Notes: generated by a model from the letters alone, not told the origin. A stretch of DNA of 64,000 nucleotides from Aureimonas ureilytica DSM 18598 = NBRC 106430 (GCF_000382705.1 NZ_ARQE01000001.1:477551-541550), one strand, 5' to 3'; counted from the first letter of the stretch, positions 37,394-47,003 are shown. Numbers and translations: made by a program.

Positions 37394-37576
37394 CGTTCGG
37401 CTTTCCTGTGTTCGTGGCCTCCATCTGGTTGCCTGAACACGCAATTGTAAGAGCGGCGAAGCGTATCGTGGTCAGGCCCGTGTTGTTCCGGCCCAGCCCA
37501 TGGGGTTGATTGGGGGACGGTGCAACGGGCGGGAGGCCCCGCGCGCCCCTGACGGCCAACGGATCGGGAGGGTCTT

Positions 37577-39367
37577 TTGCCGCAATCCATTCTCTTCATT
37601 CTGGCGCTGCTGCCGATCGCGGTGGTGCTCGTGCTTCTCGTGGTGATGCGCCGTTCGGCGAAATTCGCCATGCTCGTCGCCTATGCGACGGCGGTGGTCC
37701 TGGCGCTCGCCGTCTGGGGGCAGAGCATCGCCACGGTCGCGGGGGCGACCGTCAACGGGCTCGTTACCGCGCTGACGCTTCTCTTCATCATCTTCGGCGC
37801 GATCCTGCTCCTGCAGACCGTGCAGGAAAGCGGCGCCATCCGCGCCATCCGCAACGGCTTCACCGAGCTGTCGCCCGACCGGCGCATCCAGGCGCTGATC
37901 GTCGCCTGGCTCTTCGGCTCCATGATCGAGGGCGCGTCGGGCTTCGGCACGCCGGCGGCGGTCGCCGCGCCCCTTCTCGTCGCCATCGGCTTCCCAGCCA
38001 TGGCCGCCATTCTCGTCACGCTCATCATCCAGTCGACGCCCGTGTCCTTCGGCGCGGTGGGAACGCCGATGCTGGTGGGCGTCGGCACGGGCCTCGCCAA
38101 CAGCGATGTCGTTACCCAGAGCATCGCGCCGACGACCCTGCCGGAATACGTGGTCCAGCTCGCCGTCAACGTCGCGATGGTCCATGCCCTCGTCGGCTTC
38201 GTCATCCCGCTCATCATGGTCGGCATGCTGACGCGCTTCTTCGGGGCGCAGCGCTCGTTCCGCGAGGGCTTCGCCGTCTGGCCCTTCGCGCTCTTCTGCG
38301 GCTTGGCCTTCACCATCCCCTATTTCCTCGTGGCGCTGCTTCTCGGCCCGGAATTCCCCTCGCTTCTCGGCGGCCTGATCGGGCTTGCGATCGTGGTGCC
38401 CGCCGCCCGGCGCGGCTTCCTGATGCCCAGGACGCGCTTCGACTTTCCCAAGCGCGCCGGCTGGAACGAGAACTGGTTCGGGCGGATGCAGCCGGCGACG
38501 GCCGCCGCCACCACCACGGCCGGCGAGCGAGCCGAGGGGAACGGCATCTCGCTCCTTCGCGCCTGGTCGCCCTATCTCGTGGTGGCCCTGCTTCTGGTCG
38601 CCACCCGCACGGTCGCGCCCTTGAAGGCGGCGCTGACCTCGCCCGAGGCGACGCTCGCCTTCCAAGACCTCTTCGGCTCGGGCATCAATGCCAGCGCCCA
38701 GCTTCTCTACTCGCCGGGCACGATCCTGATCCTCGCCTCGCTCCTGTCCTTCCTGATCTTCCGCATGTCGGGCAGCGCCTATGGGCGGGCGTGGCGCAAC
38801 TCGGCGGCGACCATGGTCGCGGCGGCGCCCGCGCTCCTGATCGCGGTGCCCATGGTGCAGGTCTTCATCAACACCGGGCGCGGGTCGCTCGAATCCATGC
38901 CCCTCGTGCTGGCCGAAACGGTGGCGGGCGTGACGGGCGGGTTCTGGCCGCTCTTCTCGCCGCTGATCGGCGCGCTCGGGGCTTTCGTGGCCGGCTCGAA
39001 CACCGTGTCCAACATGATGTTCTCGCTGTTCCAGTTCTCGGCCGCCGAGCAGATCGGGCTGACGGGCCTCGGCACCATCCTCGTCGTCACGCTCCAGGCG
39101 GTGGGCGGGGCCGCCGGCAACATGATCTGCGTCCACAATGTCGTGGCGGCCTCGGCCGTGGTCGGCCTCACCGACCGCGAGGGCGACGTGATCCGCATGA
39201 CGCTGATCCCGATGGCCTACTACACGCTGCAGGCGGGCCTGATCGGCATGGCGCTGATCTCGGGCGGCATCTGGTGGGCGCTGGCGGGCGTGTGGCTCGC
39301 GGTCGTGCTGACGGCCATGCTGTTCAACCGCGGGCGCGCCATGCCGGGCGCGGTCGCCACGGCCTGA
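37577..39367 (+). CDS. lldP: L-lactate permease
   Basis: A 596-residue lactate:H+ symporter of the LctP family with many membrane spans. Landmarks are ALIVAWLFGSMIEGASGFGTPAAVAAPLLVAIGFP, TPVSFGAVGTPMLVGVGTGL and GALGAFVAGSNTVSNMMFSLFQF near the C terminus. The start is TTG at 37577 with a strong GGGAGGG site about four bases upstream. No lactate dehydrogenase gene is adjacent. A bidirectional terminator follows. Confidence 0.93.
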   Translation: MPQSILFILALLPIAVVLVLLVVMRRSAKFAMLVAYATAVVLALAVWGQSIATVAGATVNGLVTALTLLFIIFGAILLLQTVQESGAIRAIRNGFTELSPDRRIQALIVAWLFGSMIEGASGFGTPAAVAAPLLVAIGFPAMAAILVTLIIQSTPVSFGAVGTPMLVGVGTGLANSDVVTQSIAPTTLPEYVVQLAVNVAMVHALVGFVIPLIMVGMLTRFFGAQRSFREGFAVWPFALFCGLAFTIPYFLVALLLGPEFPSLLGGLIGLAIVVPAARRGFLMPRTRFDFPKRAGWNENWFGRMQPATAAATTTAGERAEGNGISLLRAWSPYLVVALLLVATRTVAPLKAALTSPEATLAFQDLFGSGINASAQLLYSPGTILILASLLSFLIFRMSGSAYGRAWRNSAATMVAAAPALLIAVPMVQVFINTGRGSLESMPLVLAETVAGVTGGFWPLFSPLIGALGAFVAGSNTVSNMMFSLFQFSAAEQIGLTGLGTILVVTLQAVGGAAGNMICVHNVVAASAVVGLTDREGDVIRMTLIPMAYYTLQAGLIGMALISGGIWWALAGVWLAVVLTAMLFNRGRAMPGAVATA

Positions 39368-39383
39368 ACGCAGCGGATCCAAG

Positions 39384-39422
39384 AAAAAAGGGGCCGGCGG
39401 ATCGCTCCGCCGGCCCTTTTTC
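39384..39422. terminator. Bidirectional terminator between lldP and argG
   Basis: AAAAAAGGGGCCGGCGGA pairs (one bulge) with TCCGCCGGCCCTTTTT. A tract on one side and T tract on the other serve the two convergent genes. Confidence 0.9.
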
Positions 39423-39438
39423 ATTCACTGTTCGTGGC

Positions 39439-40659
39439 TCAGAGGCCGTTGCGCTTGGCGAGCGTGCGCAGGCGCAGGGCGTTGAGCTTGATGAAGCCGG
39501 CGGCGTCCTTCTGGTCGTAGGCGCCCTGGTCGTCCTCGAAGGTGACGAGCTTGTCGGAATAGAGGGACTTCGGCGAGGTGCGGCCGGTGACCATGACGTT
39601 GCCCTTGTAGAGCTTCAGCGTCACTTCGCCCTCGACATGCTCCTGGCTCTTGTCGATCAGGGCCTGCAGCATCTCGCGCTCCGGCGAGAACCAGAAGCCG
39701 TAATAGATGAGCTCCGCATAGCGGGGCATCAGATCGTCCTTCAGATGCGCCGCGCCGCGATCCAGCGTGATGCTCTCGATCGCGCGGTGCGCGGCCAGAA
39801 GGATCGTGCCGCCCGGCGTCTCGTAGACGCCGCGCGACTTCATGCCGACGAAGCGGTTCTCGACGAGGTCGAGACGGCCGATGCCGTTGTCACGGCCGAG
39901 ATCGTTGAGCTTGGCGAGAAGCGAGGCGGGCGACAGGCGCTCCCCGTTGATCGACACCGCGTCGCCGCGCTCGAAACCGACGGTGATCGTGGTCGCCTTG
40001 TCGGGCGCCGCTTCAGGCGAGATCGTGCGCATGTGGACGTATTCGGGCGCCTCGACGCTCGGGTCCTCCAGCACCTTTCCTTCCGAGGAGGAGTGCAGGA
40101 GGTTGGCGTCCACCGAGAAGGGGGCCTCGCCCTTCTTGTCCTTGGCGACCGGGATCTGATGCTTCTCGGCGAAGTCGAGCAAGTCGGTGCGCGACTTGAA
40201 GCTCCAGTCGCGCCAGGGGGCGATGATCTTGATGTCCGGGTTCAAGGCGTAGGCCGAGAGCTCGAAGCGGACCTGATCGTTGCCCTTGCCGGTGGCGCCG
40301 TGGGCGATCGCGTCGGCGCCGGTGCGCTTGGCGATCTCGATGAGATGCTTGGAGATCAGCGGGCGCGCGATCGAGGTGCCGAGCAGATAGACGCCCTCGT
40401 AGACGGCGTTGGCGCGGAACATCGGGAACACGAAGTCGCGCACGAACTCCTCGCGCACGTCCTCGATGAAGATTTCCTTGATGCCGAGCATCTCGGCCTT
40501 GCGGCGCGCGGGCTCGAGTTCCTCGCCCTGGCCGAGATCGGCGGTGAAGGTGACGACCTCCGCGCCGAGCTCCGTCTGGAGCCACTTCAGGATGATCGAG
40601 GTGTCGAGGCCGCCGGAATAGGCGAGAACCACCTTCTTGACGTCGCGCGGAAGAGCCAT
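39439..40659 (-). CDS. argG: Argininosuccinate synthase
   Basis: Joins citrulline and aspartate with ATP in arginine synthesis. The 406 residues contain the PP-loop [51 protein letters not shown], the IAPWRDW block and [10 protein letters not shown]. Length is that of the family. It appears to have its own promoter in the 40 bases shared with the PAP2 gene end or to be read through from it. Confidence 0.97.
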   Translation of the reverse strand: MALPRDVKKVVLAYSGGLDTSIILKWLQTELGAEVVTFTADLGQGEELEPARRKAEMLGIKEIFIEDVREEFVRDFVFPMFRANAVYEGVYLLGTSIARPLISKHLIEIAKRTGADAIAHGATGKGNDQVRFELSAYALNPDIKIIAPWRDWSFKSRTDLLDFAEKHQIPVAKDKKGEAPFSVDANLLHSSSEGKVLEDPSVEAPEYVHMRTISPEAAPDKATTITVGFERGDAVSINGERLSPASLLAKLNDLGRDNGIGRLDLVENRFVGMKSRGVYETPGGTILLAAHRAIESITLDRGAAHLKDDLMPRYAELIYYGFWFSPEREMLQALIDKSQEHVEGEVTLKLYKGNVMVTGRTSPKSLYSDKLVTFEDDQGAYDQKDAAGFIKLNALRLRTLAKRNGL

Positions 40660-40699
40660 GCTTGCGAAAATCCCCGGAAAAGATGCTGTCCCCTGGGGC

Positions 40700-41578
40700 T
40701 TAGCTCAGGCTGCGGCGTGAAGAAAGACCATGCGCGCCCGACGAAGCGCGGGAGGGGCCGCGCGTGGCCCGGAGACGCGCGTCCCGGAGGGCCCCAAGCC
40801 ATTGCCCGTCCACCGCGCCGTCGATCCGCACGGCGTAGCGGGTGAGGGGATAGCGCAGCGCGAAGATGACGATTGCGACCACCAGCCAGGAGACGACGAC
40901 GTCCGACAGGAAATGGCTGCCGAAGGCGATGCGGTTGACCGAGAAGACGGTGGCGGGAAGCGCGAGGGCGAGCGCGCAAAGGGCGCGCCAGCCGCGCGGC
41001 GCCAGAAGCGCCAGCGCCAGCATGGCCATGGCCGAAGCCGCTTCGCCCGAGGAGAAGGAGCAATTGCTGCGGCAGGCGTCCGACAGCTCCCAGGGAAGCG
41101 TGAAGACCTTGTCGCCGCCGAAGGCGAGGATGTGCTCCGGCCGCGCCCGACCGATCGTGTTCTTGAGGAGATGCACGATGCCGAGACACGCGACCGCATA
41201 GACGGCGAGAACATGGAGAATGCGATGGGGCGCGGGCAGGAAGCGCCGCGCGCCGAGCGTGCCACGCGCGAGAAGCAGAAGGAGAAGCGTCACCGCGATC
41301 CAGCCCGGCAGCGCGCGGTTGAGATCGCGAATGGCGAGAAGCGTTTCGTTCCCTGCCAGCGGAAAGCCCTCGCCCGGCACCGCGAAGAAGCCGGAGGTGG
41401 CGAGGTCGAGATGCGGAAACAGAATGAAGAGGCCGCTTGCCAGCACGAGAAGCAGGAACAGGCAAATCTCGGGCGTCTGGCGCCAGAGGGCGAGAAGCCG
41501 CGATCCGAGGGAATCCGCCAGCGCGCCGCGCGCCGGGCGCCGAACGCGATCGAAATCCGACAGGCCGGTGCAGATCAT
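40700..41578 (-). CDS. PAP2 superfamily phosphatase with SSGE in place of PSGH
   Basis: A 292-residue inner-membrane phosphatase with about six helices. Motif 1 is KNTIGRARP (139-147), motif 3 is [12 protein letters not shown] (Arg216, His222, Asp226). Motif 2 reads CSFSSGE (176-179), where PAP2 enzymes normally have PSGH; the general-acid His is replaced by Glu. I recall this variant in other alphaproteobacterial PAP2 proteins, some related to lipid A phosphatases. Activity is therefore uncertain. A charged C-terminal tail ends near the argG start. Confidence 0.88.
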   Translation of the reverse strand: MICTGLSDFDRVRRPARGALADSLGSRLLALWRQTPEICLFLLLVLASGLFILFPHLDLATSGFFAVPGEGFPLAGNETLLAIRDLNRALPGWIAVTLLLLLLARGTLGARRFLPAPHRILHVLAVYAVACLGIVHLLKNTIGRARPEHILAFGGDKVFTLPWELSDACRSNCSFSSGEAASAMAMLALALLAPRGWRALCALALALPATVFSVNRIAFGSHFLSDVVVSWLVVAIVIFALRYPLTRYAVRIDGAVDGQWLGALRDARLRATRGPSRASSGAHGLSSRRSLS

Positions 41579-41917
41579 CCCTCACTCCCCACGCGTTCCA
41601 TGCAGCGACCAGAGTTCCCTAAGGGAATTCAAAGTCTATTCCCTATATCGCCGCGATGTGTGGAGCGTTTTTGAGCGTTAAACGAAACTAATATGACATT
41701 TTGTTCGTAAATAATACTTATGTTGCTACTCCGGGGGGCTAAGGGCAAAACCTCCGGTCGGCTGCCCGCGTGGGCTTTGCCTTGGTCCGGGTTCGGCGAG
41801 GCTGTGCAGGTGGAGCCCCGGCGCGCTGTCGCTCTGTGAACGAGGCGGGAGGAAAATGATTTGCCTTCCGCCCGGCCACGCGGCACACCCGGACGCGCTT
41901 TCGACGGGGTGTTGCCC
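41579..41917. other. Intergenic region with AT-rich core (PAP2 / LysE)
   Basis: A 339-base gap between divergent genes. The stretch 41641-41730 is only about 38% GC by hand count (34/90), against about 70% around it, and holds A/T-rich blocks such as AATAATACTTATG. It likely contains the promoters and perhaps a regulator site; no gene or clear palindrome was found. Confidence 0.5.
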
Positions 41918-42556
41918 ATGACCTTCCTGCCCGATCTGCCGGCCTTTCTGGCCTTCACCCTGGCCGCCGTGATCCTGACGATCACGCCGGGGCCGGACAT
42001 GACGCTGTTTCTCGGGCGCACCCTGGCGCAGGGGCGGCGCGCGGGCTTTGCGGCCTATTTCGGCGCCTGCACGGGCTCGCTGATCCACACGACGCTCGCC
42101 GCGCTCGGCTTGTCGGCGCTGGTGGCCGCCTCGCCTGAAGCCTTTCTGGCGCTCAAGATCGTCGGCGCGGCCTATCTCGTCTGGCTCGCCTATGGCGCGA
42201 TCCGCAACGGCTCGTCCTTCTCGGTGGACCGGGAGCGCACACCGCCCCAGCCCTTCCGCGCGAACTGGCTGAAGGGCGTCGCGATCAATCTCCTGAACCC
42301 CAAGATCGTCCTGTTCTTCGTGACCTTCCTGCCGCAATTCGTGGCGGCGGGCGATCCGCACGCGACCGGCAAGTTCTTCTTTCTCGGCGTCTATTTCCTC
42401 GTCGTGGCGACGCCGATCTCGGTGGCCATGATCCTGGCCGCCGACCGCATCGCCATGACCCTGAAGCGCAAGCCCGGGGTCATGCGCGCCATCGACTATG
42501 TCTTCGCCTCGGTCTTCTCGGCCTTCGCGGTGCATATCCTTCTCGCCCGCGCCTGA
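41918..42556 (+). CDS. LysE/RhtB family amino-acid exporter
   Basis: A 212-residue six-helix exporter: LAFTLAAVILTITPGPDMTLFLGRTLAQGRRAGFAAYFGACTGSLIH is the family N terminus, with GAAYLVWLAYGAIRNG and LKGVAINLLNPKIVLFFVTFLPQF as the second signature. It should export an amino acid or homoserine-lactone-like compound; the substrate is unknown. The start is ATG at 41918, preceded by a weak GGGG site. Confidence 0.93.
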   Translation: MTFLPDLPAFLAFTLAAVILTITPGPDMTLFLGRTLAQGRRAGFAAYFGACTGSLIHTTLAALGLSALVAASPEAFLALKIVGAAYLVWLAYGAIRNGSSFSVDRERTPPQPFRANWLKGVAINLLNPKIVLFFVTFLPQFVAAGDPHATGKFFFLGVYFLVVATPISVAMILAADRIAMTLKRKPGVMRAIDYVFASVFSAFAVHILLARA

Positions 42557-42571
42557 AGCCCGGGCCCGAAC

Positions 42572-43234
42572 TCAGGCATAGGCATAGGGCCCACCGCGCT
42601 CCAGCGCGCGGCCATAGGCGGGGCGGGCGTGGATGCGCTCGAGGAAGGCGACGAGGTTCAGCCGGCCGCCGAAGCCGATGCGCGAGCCCGCCGCTTCGAG
42701 CGGAAAGCTCATCATGATGTCGGCGAGGGTCGGCTCGGCCGTGCCGGCGAACCAGCCCGTCTCCGCCAGCGCCCCGTCCCAATAGTCGAGAAGCTCGGTG
42801 ATGCGCGGCTTCAGGAGATGCGCGTCGACGCCGCGCATCAGGGCCTTGGCGACGGGGCGGATCAGGAGCGGCGCTTCCTTCGGGATGCGGCGGAACACCA
42901 GCGTCATGAAGAGCGGCGGCATGGCCGTGCCCTCGGCATGATGCAGGAAATGCTGCATCCGCCACCAGTCGGGCGAATTCGGCTCGGGCTGGAAGCGCCC
43001 CTTGCCATAGGTTTCAGCCAAATAGGCGACGATCGCGCCGGTTTCGGCCAGCGTCAGCGCGCCGTCCTCGATCACCGGCGACTTGCCGAGCGGGTGAACG
43101 CGCTTCAGCTCGGGCGGGGCGGCGAGCGAGGGACGGCGCTCGTAGCGCTTCACCTCGTAGGGCAGGCCGAGCTCTTCCAGAAGCCAGAGCACGCGCTGCG
43201 AGCGGGAGTTTTCCAGGTGATGGAGAAGGATCAT
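42572..43234 (-). CDS. Glutathione S-transferase
   Basis: A 220-residue GST with an N-terminal thioredoxin-like domain (MILLHHLENSRSQRVLWLLEELGLPYE, KSPVIEDGALTLAETGAIVAYLAE) and a helical C-terminal domain (TADI-type block EPTLADIMMSFPLEAA). Ser10 in ENSRSQR is the likely catalytic residue of this bacterial group. ATG at 43234 has GGGAGCG. It is convergent with the LysE gene. Confidence 0.92.
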   Translation of the reverse strand: MILLHHLENSRSQRVLWLLEELGLPYEVKRYERRPSLAAPPELKRVHPLGKSPVIEDGALTLAETGAIVAYLAETYGKGRFQPEPNSPDWWRMQHFLHHAEGTAMPPLFMTLVFRRIPKEAPLLIRPVAKALMRGVDAHLLKPRITELLDYWDGALAETGWFAGTAEPTLADIMMSFPLEAAGSRIGFGGRLNLVAFLERIHARPAYGRALERGGPYAYA

Positions 43235-43290
43235 GCGCGTCTCGCTCCCATGCGGCCGGCGCCCTGACGACGCGCCCCGAGGCAGCCAGA

Positions 43291-43369
43291 CCTAGAGCAT
43301 TTCCAGCGAAAGCCGAGTCGGCTTTCGTGCCCGGACAATGCGAGAAACAAGGACCCAGAGCATGTCCGG
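43291..43369 (+). repeat. Intergenic dispersed-type repeat (Rhizobiales AGAGCATTTCC element)
   Basis: Two diverged copies of the same sequence, CCTAGAGCATTTCC (43291-43304) and CCCAGAGCATGTCC (43354-43367), bracket a perfect hairpin GAAAGCCGA-G-TCGGCTTTC (43308-43326) and a GCCCGGACAATGCGAGAAACAA spacer. Elements of this wording are scattered between genes in many Rhizobiales genomes. The naming is from memory; the direct repeats and hairpin are visible. Confidence 0.6.
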
Positions 43370-43504
43370 CTGCAAAGCCGAGTGGGCGTCGCCCTTTCGA
43401 CGTGGCGCGGCATCGGCTGTTCGCGCCGAAGGGGCCGGCGGGCGCGAGGCTCGTGGCGCGGAAGGGGGTTGCGCGGCGATGCGATCCGGCCGAATTCTCG
43501 TCCC

Positions 43505-43969
43505 ATGAACGAGCCGCTTTCCTTCGACCTGCGCCCCGCGACGGGCGACGACCGCGAGGCGGTCAACGTGGTCTGGCACGCCAGCGCCAGCCTGCCTTCG
43601 GTCGGCCTGCCGGCCATGCCGAGCCGGGCGGCGCTGCGCGCGCGGCTGGAGCAGGAATGGGTGTCGGGCTGGCAGGTGACGGTCGCCGTGCGCGGCGAGA
43701 CGATCCTCGGCTTTGCGGCGCTGAAGCCGGCGGAGGCCGTGCTCGACCAGCTCTTCGTGCATCCGGACGCGCTCGGCCAGGGCGTCGGCTCGGCGCTTCT
43801 CGATCACGCCAAGCGGGCGATGCCGGACGGCTTCACGCTGCGCACGCTCTTGGCCAACGAAAAGGCGCGCGCCTTCTACGAGGCGTCCGGCCTGACGCTG
43901 CTGCGCCACGACGTGCATCCCGGCATGAACGTGCCCTCCACCTATTATGGCTGGACGCGCGAGGGCTGA
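43505..43969 (+). CDS. GNAT family N-acetyltransferase
   Basis: A 154-residue GNAT protein: DLRPATGDDREAVNVVWHASA, then VLDQLFVHPDALGQGVGSALLDHAKRAMPDG (Q/RxxGxG acetyl-CoA loop) and LANEKARAFYEASGLTLLRHD. The substrate is unknown. ATG at 43505 begins the recognisable domain; an upstream in-frame extension is Arg rich and artefactual. Confidence 0.9.
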   Translation: MNEPLSFDLRPATGDDREAVNVVWHASASLPSVGLPAMPSRAALRARLEQEWVSGWQVTVAVRGETILGFAALKPAEAVLDQLFVHPDALGQGVGSALLDHAKRAMPDGFTLRTLLANEKARAFYEASGLTLLRHDVHPGMNVPSTYYGWTREG

Positions 43970-44026
43970 GGCTTGAGGGGTCGGCTCGGGAGCTCTCGCC
44001 CGGACGACCCGAGCGCGTTAAAGCTT

Positions 44027-44251
44027 TCAGTCGAGCCCGGCGGCCTGACGCAGGGCGGCGTTGATGCGGTCCTGCCAGCCGGGCCCGTCTTCCTGGAATT
44101 TCTCGAGCACGTCGGCGTCGAGGCGCAGCGTCACGCTTTCCTTCACGCCCGGCACGCGCGGCGCTTCCGCCACGCGGGCGGCGGGCTTGGTGGTCGCGGA
44201 TTTGAACGCCGCCTCGGCGGCATCGCGCGGGTTCATCGGGCGTCGGGCCAT
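44027..44251 (-). CDS. BrnA-like (DUF4415) antitoxin, no adjacent toxin
   Basis: A 74-residue protein whose C-terminal half, VTLRLDADVLEKFQEDGPGWQDRINAALRQAAGL, matches the BrnA/DUF4415 ribbon-helix-helix motif. BrnA represses its operon and neutralises the RNase BrnT. No BrnT-like frame (about 90 residues) lies on either side: the upstream gene encodes a membrane protein and the downstream space is short. It is therefore an orphan BrnA-type regulator. It starts 3 bases after the membrane-protein gene and is likely in the rlmN transcript. Confidence 0.82.
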   Translation of the reverse strand: MARRPMNPRDAAEAAFKSATTKPAARVAEAPRVPGVKESVTLRLDADVLEKFQEDGPGWQDRINAALRQAAGLD

Positions 44252-44254
44252 GGG

Positions 44255-44734
44255 TCAGTCCTTTGCCTGCGGCGGGGCCGGGATGGGGGCCGGCGGCGGG
44301 GCCGGATGGGGCGAAGCGGGAGGGGGAGCGGGGCGGGCGCGCCCGGCGCGGTGCCCGGCGACGATCCAGTAGGTCAAGGCGAAGGCGAGGCCCGCCACGA
44401 TCGTCGCGGTCTGCACGCGCATGTCGGGCGAGACCGCGCCGGCATGGGCGGCGAGCGCGCCGCCCACCAGCCCGAGCACGAGATAGATCAGGATGGAGCG
44501 CAGCCGCAGCGCTTCGCTGAGCACGAGAAAGATCAGGAAGGGCACGAGCGCGGTCACGCCGACCTGCGCGGCCTGCGCCGTGAAGAGGATCATGAGATCG
44601 AGGACCTCGGCCGGATCGGCGAGCGCTGCGGGCGAAAGGTCCACGAAGGGCCACAGGAGCGCCACCGCCCCCGCGCAGCAGGCGAGAATGAACCCGATCG
44701 GGATCAGGAACAGGAGGCGCAGAACGGTGCTCAC
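44255..44734 (-). CDS. Four-span membrane protein linked to rlmN
   Basis: A 159-residue inner-membrane protein with about four hydrophobic helices ([73 protein letters not shown]) and a Pro/Ala-rich C-terminal tail. The start is GTG at 44734, overlapping the rlmN stop (GTGA), so it is translationally coupled. I do not recognise a named family. Confidence 0.82.
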   Translation of the reverse strand: MSTVLRLLFLIPIGFILACCAGAVALLWPFVDLSPAALADPAEVLDLMILFTAQAAQVGVTALVPFLIFLVLSEALRLRSILIYLVLGLVGGALAAHAGAVSPDMRVQTATIVAGLAFALTYWIVAGHRAGRARPAPPPASPHPAPPPAPIPAPPQAKD

Positions 44735-45948
44735 ACCGCGACAGCCGCCTCCAGCGCCAGACGGTCGCCGCGCTTCATGCGCTCGGACTCGGACTTCAGC
44801 TGCCCGCAGGCGGCGAAGATGTCGCGCCCGCGCGGCGTGCGGATGGGCGAGGCGTAGCCGGCCTGGTTCACGAGATCGGCGAAACGCTCGATCTGTTCCC
44901 AGTCCGAGCACTCGTAAGGCGAGCCCGGCCAGGGGTTGAAGGGGATCAGGTTGATCTTGGCCGGAATGCCCTTCAGAAGCCGCACCAGCTCGCGCGCGTC
45001 GGCCAGGCTGTCGTTGACGCCCTTCAGCATCACGTATTCGAAGGTGATGCGCCGTGCGTTGGACAGGCCCGGATAGGCGCGGCAGGCGTCCATCAGCTCC
45101 TTGATCGGGTATTTCTTGTTGATCGGCACGAGCACGTCGCGCAGCTCGTCCGTCACGGCATGAAGCGAGATGGCGAGCATGACGCCCATCTCGTCGCCGG
45201 TCTTCGGGATCATCGGCACGACGCCGGAAGTGGAGAGCGTGATGCGGCGCTTCGAGAGGGCGAGCCCGTCGCCATCCGACACGACGGCCAGAGCCGACTT
45301 CACGTTGTCGTAGTTATAGAGCGGCTCGCCCATGCCCATCATCACGACATTGGACACGAGGCGCCCTTCGGAGGGCACGATCGCGCCCTGCGGGGTCGAG
45401 GCGTCCGGGAAGTCGCCGAGGCGCTCGCGCGCCGTCAGAACCTGCCCGACGATCTCGGAAGGCTCCAGATTGCGCACGAGGCGCTGCGTGCCCGTGTGGC
45501 AGAAGGTGCAGGTGAGCGTGCAGCCGACCTGGGAGGAGACGCAGAGCGTGCCGCGCCCTTCCTCGGGAATATAGACGGTCTCGATCTCGACCGGGCGCCC
45601 GGCGCCGCGCGAGGGAAAGCGGAACAGCCACTTGCGCGTGCCGTCGACCGAAATCTGCTCCTCGACGATCTCGGGCCGGCGGATTTCGAACCGATCGTCC
45701 AGCGCCGCGCGCAGGTCCTTGGAGACATTGGCCATCTGGCCGAAGTCCGACACGCCGCGCACGTAAAGCCAGTGCCAGAGCTGCTGAACGCGCATCTTGG
45801 CTTGTTTGGCGGGAATGCCGGCTTCGATGAGCGCGGCGCCCATCTCCTCGCGCGACAGGCCGAGAAGCGAGCGCTTGGCTGCGGTCGCGTCCGGCGCGGC
45901 GGGGCGCGGGCGGATGGTGGCGTCGGAAAGGTCGATCGTCGCGCTCAT
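44731..45948 (-). CDS. rlmN: 23S rRNA (A2503-C2)/tRNA (A37-C2) methyltransferase RlmN
   Basis: A radical-SAM enzyme that methylates C2 of A2503 in 23S rRNA and A37 in some tRNAs. The 405 residues hold the N-terminal wHTH-like accessory region ([15 protein letters not shown]), the radical-SAM cluster [16 protein letters not shown] (three Cys), [19 protein letters not shown] [12 protein letters not shown] and [12 protein letters not shown] with a conserved Cys. ATG at 45948. It heads a leftward group with two small genes. Confidence 0.97.
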   Translation of the reverse strand: MSATIDLSDATIRPRPAAPDATAAKRSLLGLSREEMGAALIEAGIPAKQAKMRVQQLWHWLYVRGVSDFGQMANVSKDLRAALDDRFEIRRPEIVEEQISVDGTRKWLFRFPSRGAGRPVEIETVYIPEEGRGTLCVSSQVGCTLTCTFCHTGTQRLVRNLEPSEIVGQVLTARERLGDFPDASTPQGAIVPSEGRLVSNVVMMGMGEPLYNYDNVKSALAVVSDGDGLALSKRRITLSTSGVVPMIPKTGDEMGVMLAISLHAVTDELRDVLVPINKKYPIKELMDACRAYPGLSNARRITFEYVMLKGVNDSLADARELVRLLKGIPAKINLIPFNPWPGSPYECSDWEQIERFADLVNQAGYASPIRTPRGRDIFAACGQLKSESERMKRGDRLALEAAVAV

Positions 45949-46090
45949 TTAAGCAAACCCCGTCGCGCGGCGTGTGAAACGCCCCGCCTGGTTCCTGAAT
46001 GGTCATTCTGGCTTCGGATCGACTTCAAATGAGCCCAAACGGGGAAAATCGCAACCCCTTCGCTCCCGCCCCGCCGGTCTCGAACGCAAA

Positions 46091-46112
46091 ATGCCGGCCT
46101 TTCGGCCGGCAT
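46091..46112 (-). terminator. Rho-independent terminator of ialB
   Basis: ATGCCGGCC-TTTC-GGCCGGCAT, followed on the minus strand by TTTTGCG. It lies 38 bases past the ialB stop. Confidence 0.85.
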
Positions 46113-46149
46113 GCGGGTCTCTCCAGGCGCTCTCAGCCGTTGTGTCGGC

Positions 46150-46650
46150 TCACTTGCACTTGGTGATGGAGTTCAGCGCCGCCGTCACGCCGGCGAGCGA
46201 ATAGGTGTAGTGGGTGGCCGTGCCGCGCTGCGAGGTGGCGTCCACCTTCATGGCCTTGCCGTTCTTGAGGGCGGCGACGAGCTGGGGCTCCTCGGAGGCG
46301 TTCTCCATCCAGGCGCTTTCGCCGCGCGTGAACATGTTGAACTTCTTGCCGTCCACATCGACCACGACCTTGGACCCGTCGCGCAAGGGGTAGCCCATCA
46401 CGACCTGCGGCTCGTAGGTCGGCTTGGCGCCGGGCTTCTGCGAGACGAGGAAGAAGATGTCGCCGTGATCGACGCTCGCCGGCTGCATGCTCTTGGGCGT
46501 CGAAAGGACGTAGCAGACCTTTCCGCCGCTCGCGTCGTAGGAATAGCTGCCCCAGTCGTTGAACTGGCTCATGCGCGTCGGCGTCTGAGCGGCGCTCGCC
46601 ACGCTCGTCAGCAGGAGCATTGCCGCTGCAGCCGTCAGTACATGTTTCAT
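46150..46650 (-). CDS. ialB: Invasion-associated locus B (IalB) family protein
   Basis: A 166-residue exported protein. Signal peptide MKHVLTAAAAMLLLTSVASA, then the family core NDWGSYSYDASGGKVCYVLSTP, FLVSQKPG, PQVVMGYPLRDGSKVVVDVDGKKF and a C-terminal SITKCK. IalB proteins are periplasmic; in Bartonella the locus affects red-cell invasion, but homologues occur in free-living Rhizobiales and do not imply virulence. ATG at 46650 has AGGAGAGGA. Confidence 0.93.
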   Translation of the reverse strand: MKHVLTAAAAMLLLTSVASAAQTPTRMSQFNDWGSYSYDASGGKVCYVLSTPKSMQPASVDHGDIFFLVSQKPGAKPTYEPQVVMGYPLRDGSKVVVDVDGKKFNMFTRGESAWMENASEEPQLVAALKNGKAMKVDATSQRGTATHYTYSLAGVTAALNSITKCK

Positions 46651-47003
46651 GGAGATCCTCTCCTGTCGCAAACCCGATCGCCGCGCGCTCCGATCCCGTC
46701 GAAACCGCACGCATTCAACGAGCGGCATGGTGAACGAAAGCCCTTTCCACAGGGTAAACGAACTGCAAACCTTGGGGCCTGGGCCCTCGAAAACCGGGTT
46801 TGGGAACGCGTCGTTCGAGCCTTGTCGCCGCTCTCGGCGCACCCGAAGGGGCACGCTTGGCCCCCGTGGAAGCGGGAAAATGGGGCAGGAGTGTGTTGCC
46901 GAGGCGTCGAAACGCGGTCCGCTCCCGACAGGGGCGGGCGAGCGGCGGGGCGGCGGATTTCAACCGCCGTTCAACAAGCCGCTATCCCCCGCCGGGCGGG
47001 CTC
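46651..47003. other. Intergenic region upstream of ialB
   Basis: 353 bases with no supported gene. It should hold the ialB promoter. Open frames here lack ribosome sites and recognisable sequence. No hairpin or repeat of note was seen. Confidence 0.5.

Noticed and set aside
37510-40845. A 1111-codon plus-strand open frame
   Set aside because: It shadows lldP in another frame and argG on the opposite strand. No domain is recognisable.
46150-46650. IalB as a sign of a pathogen
   Set aside because: IalB-family proteins are widespread in non-pathogenic Rhizobiales.
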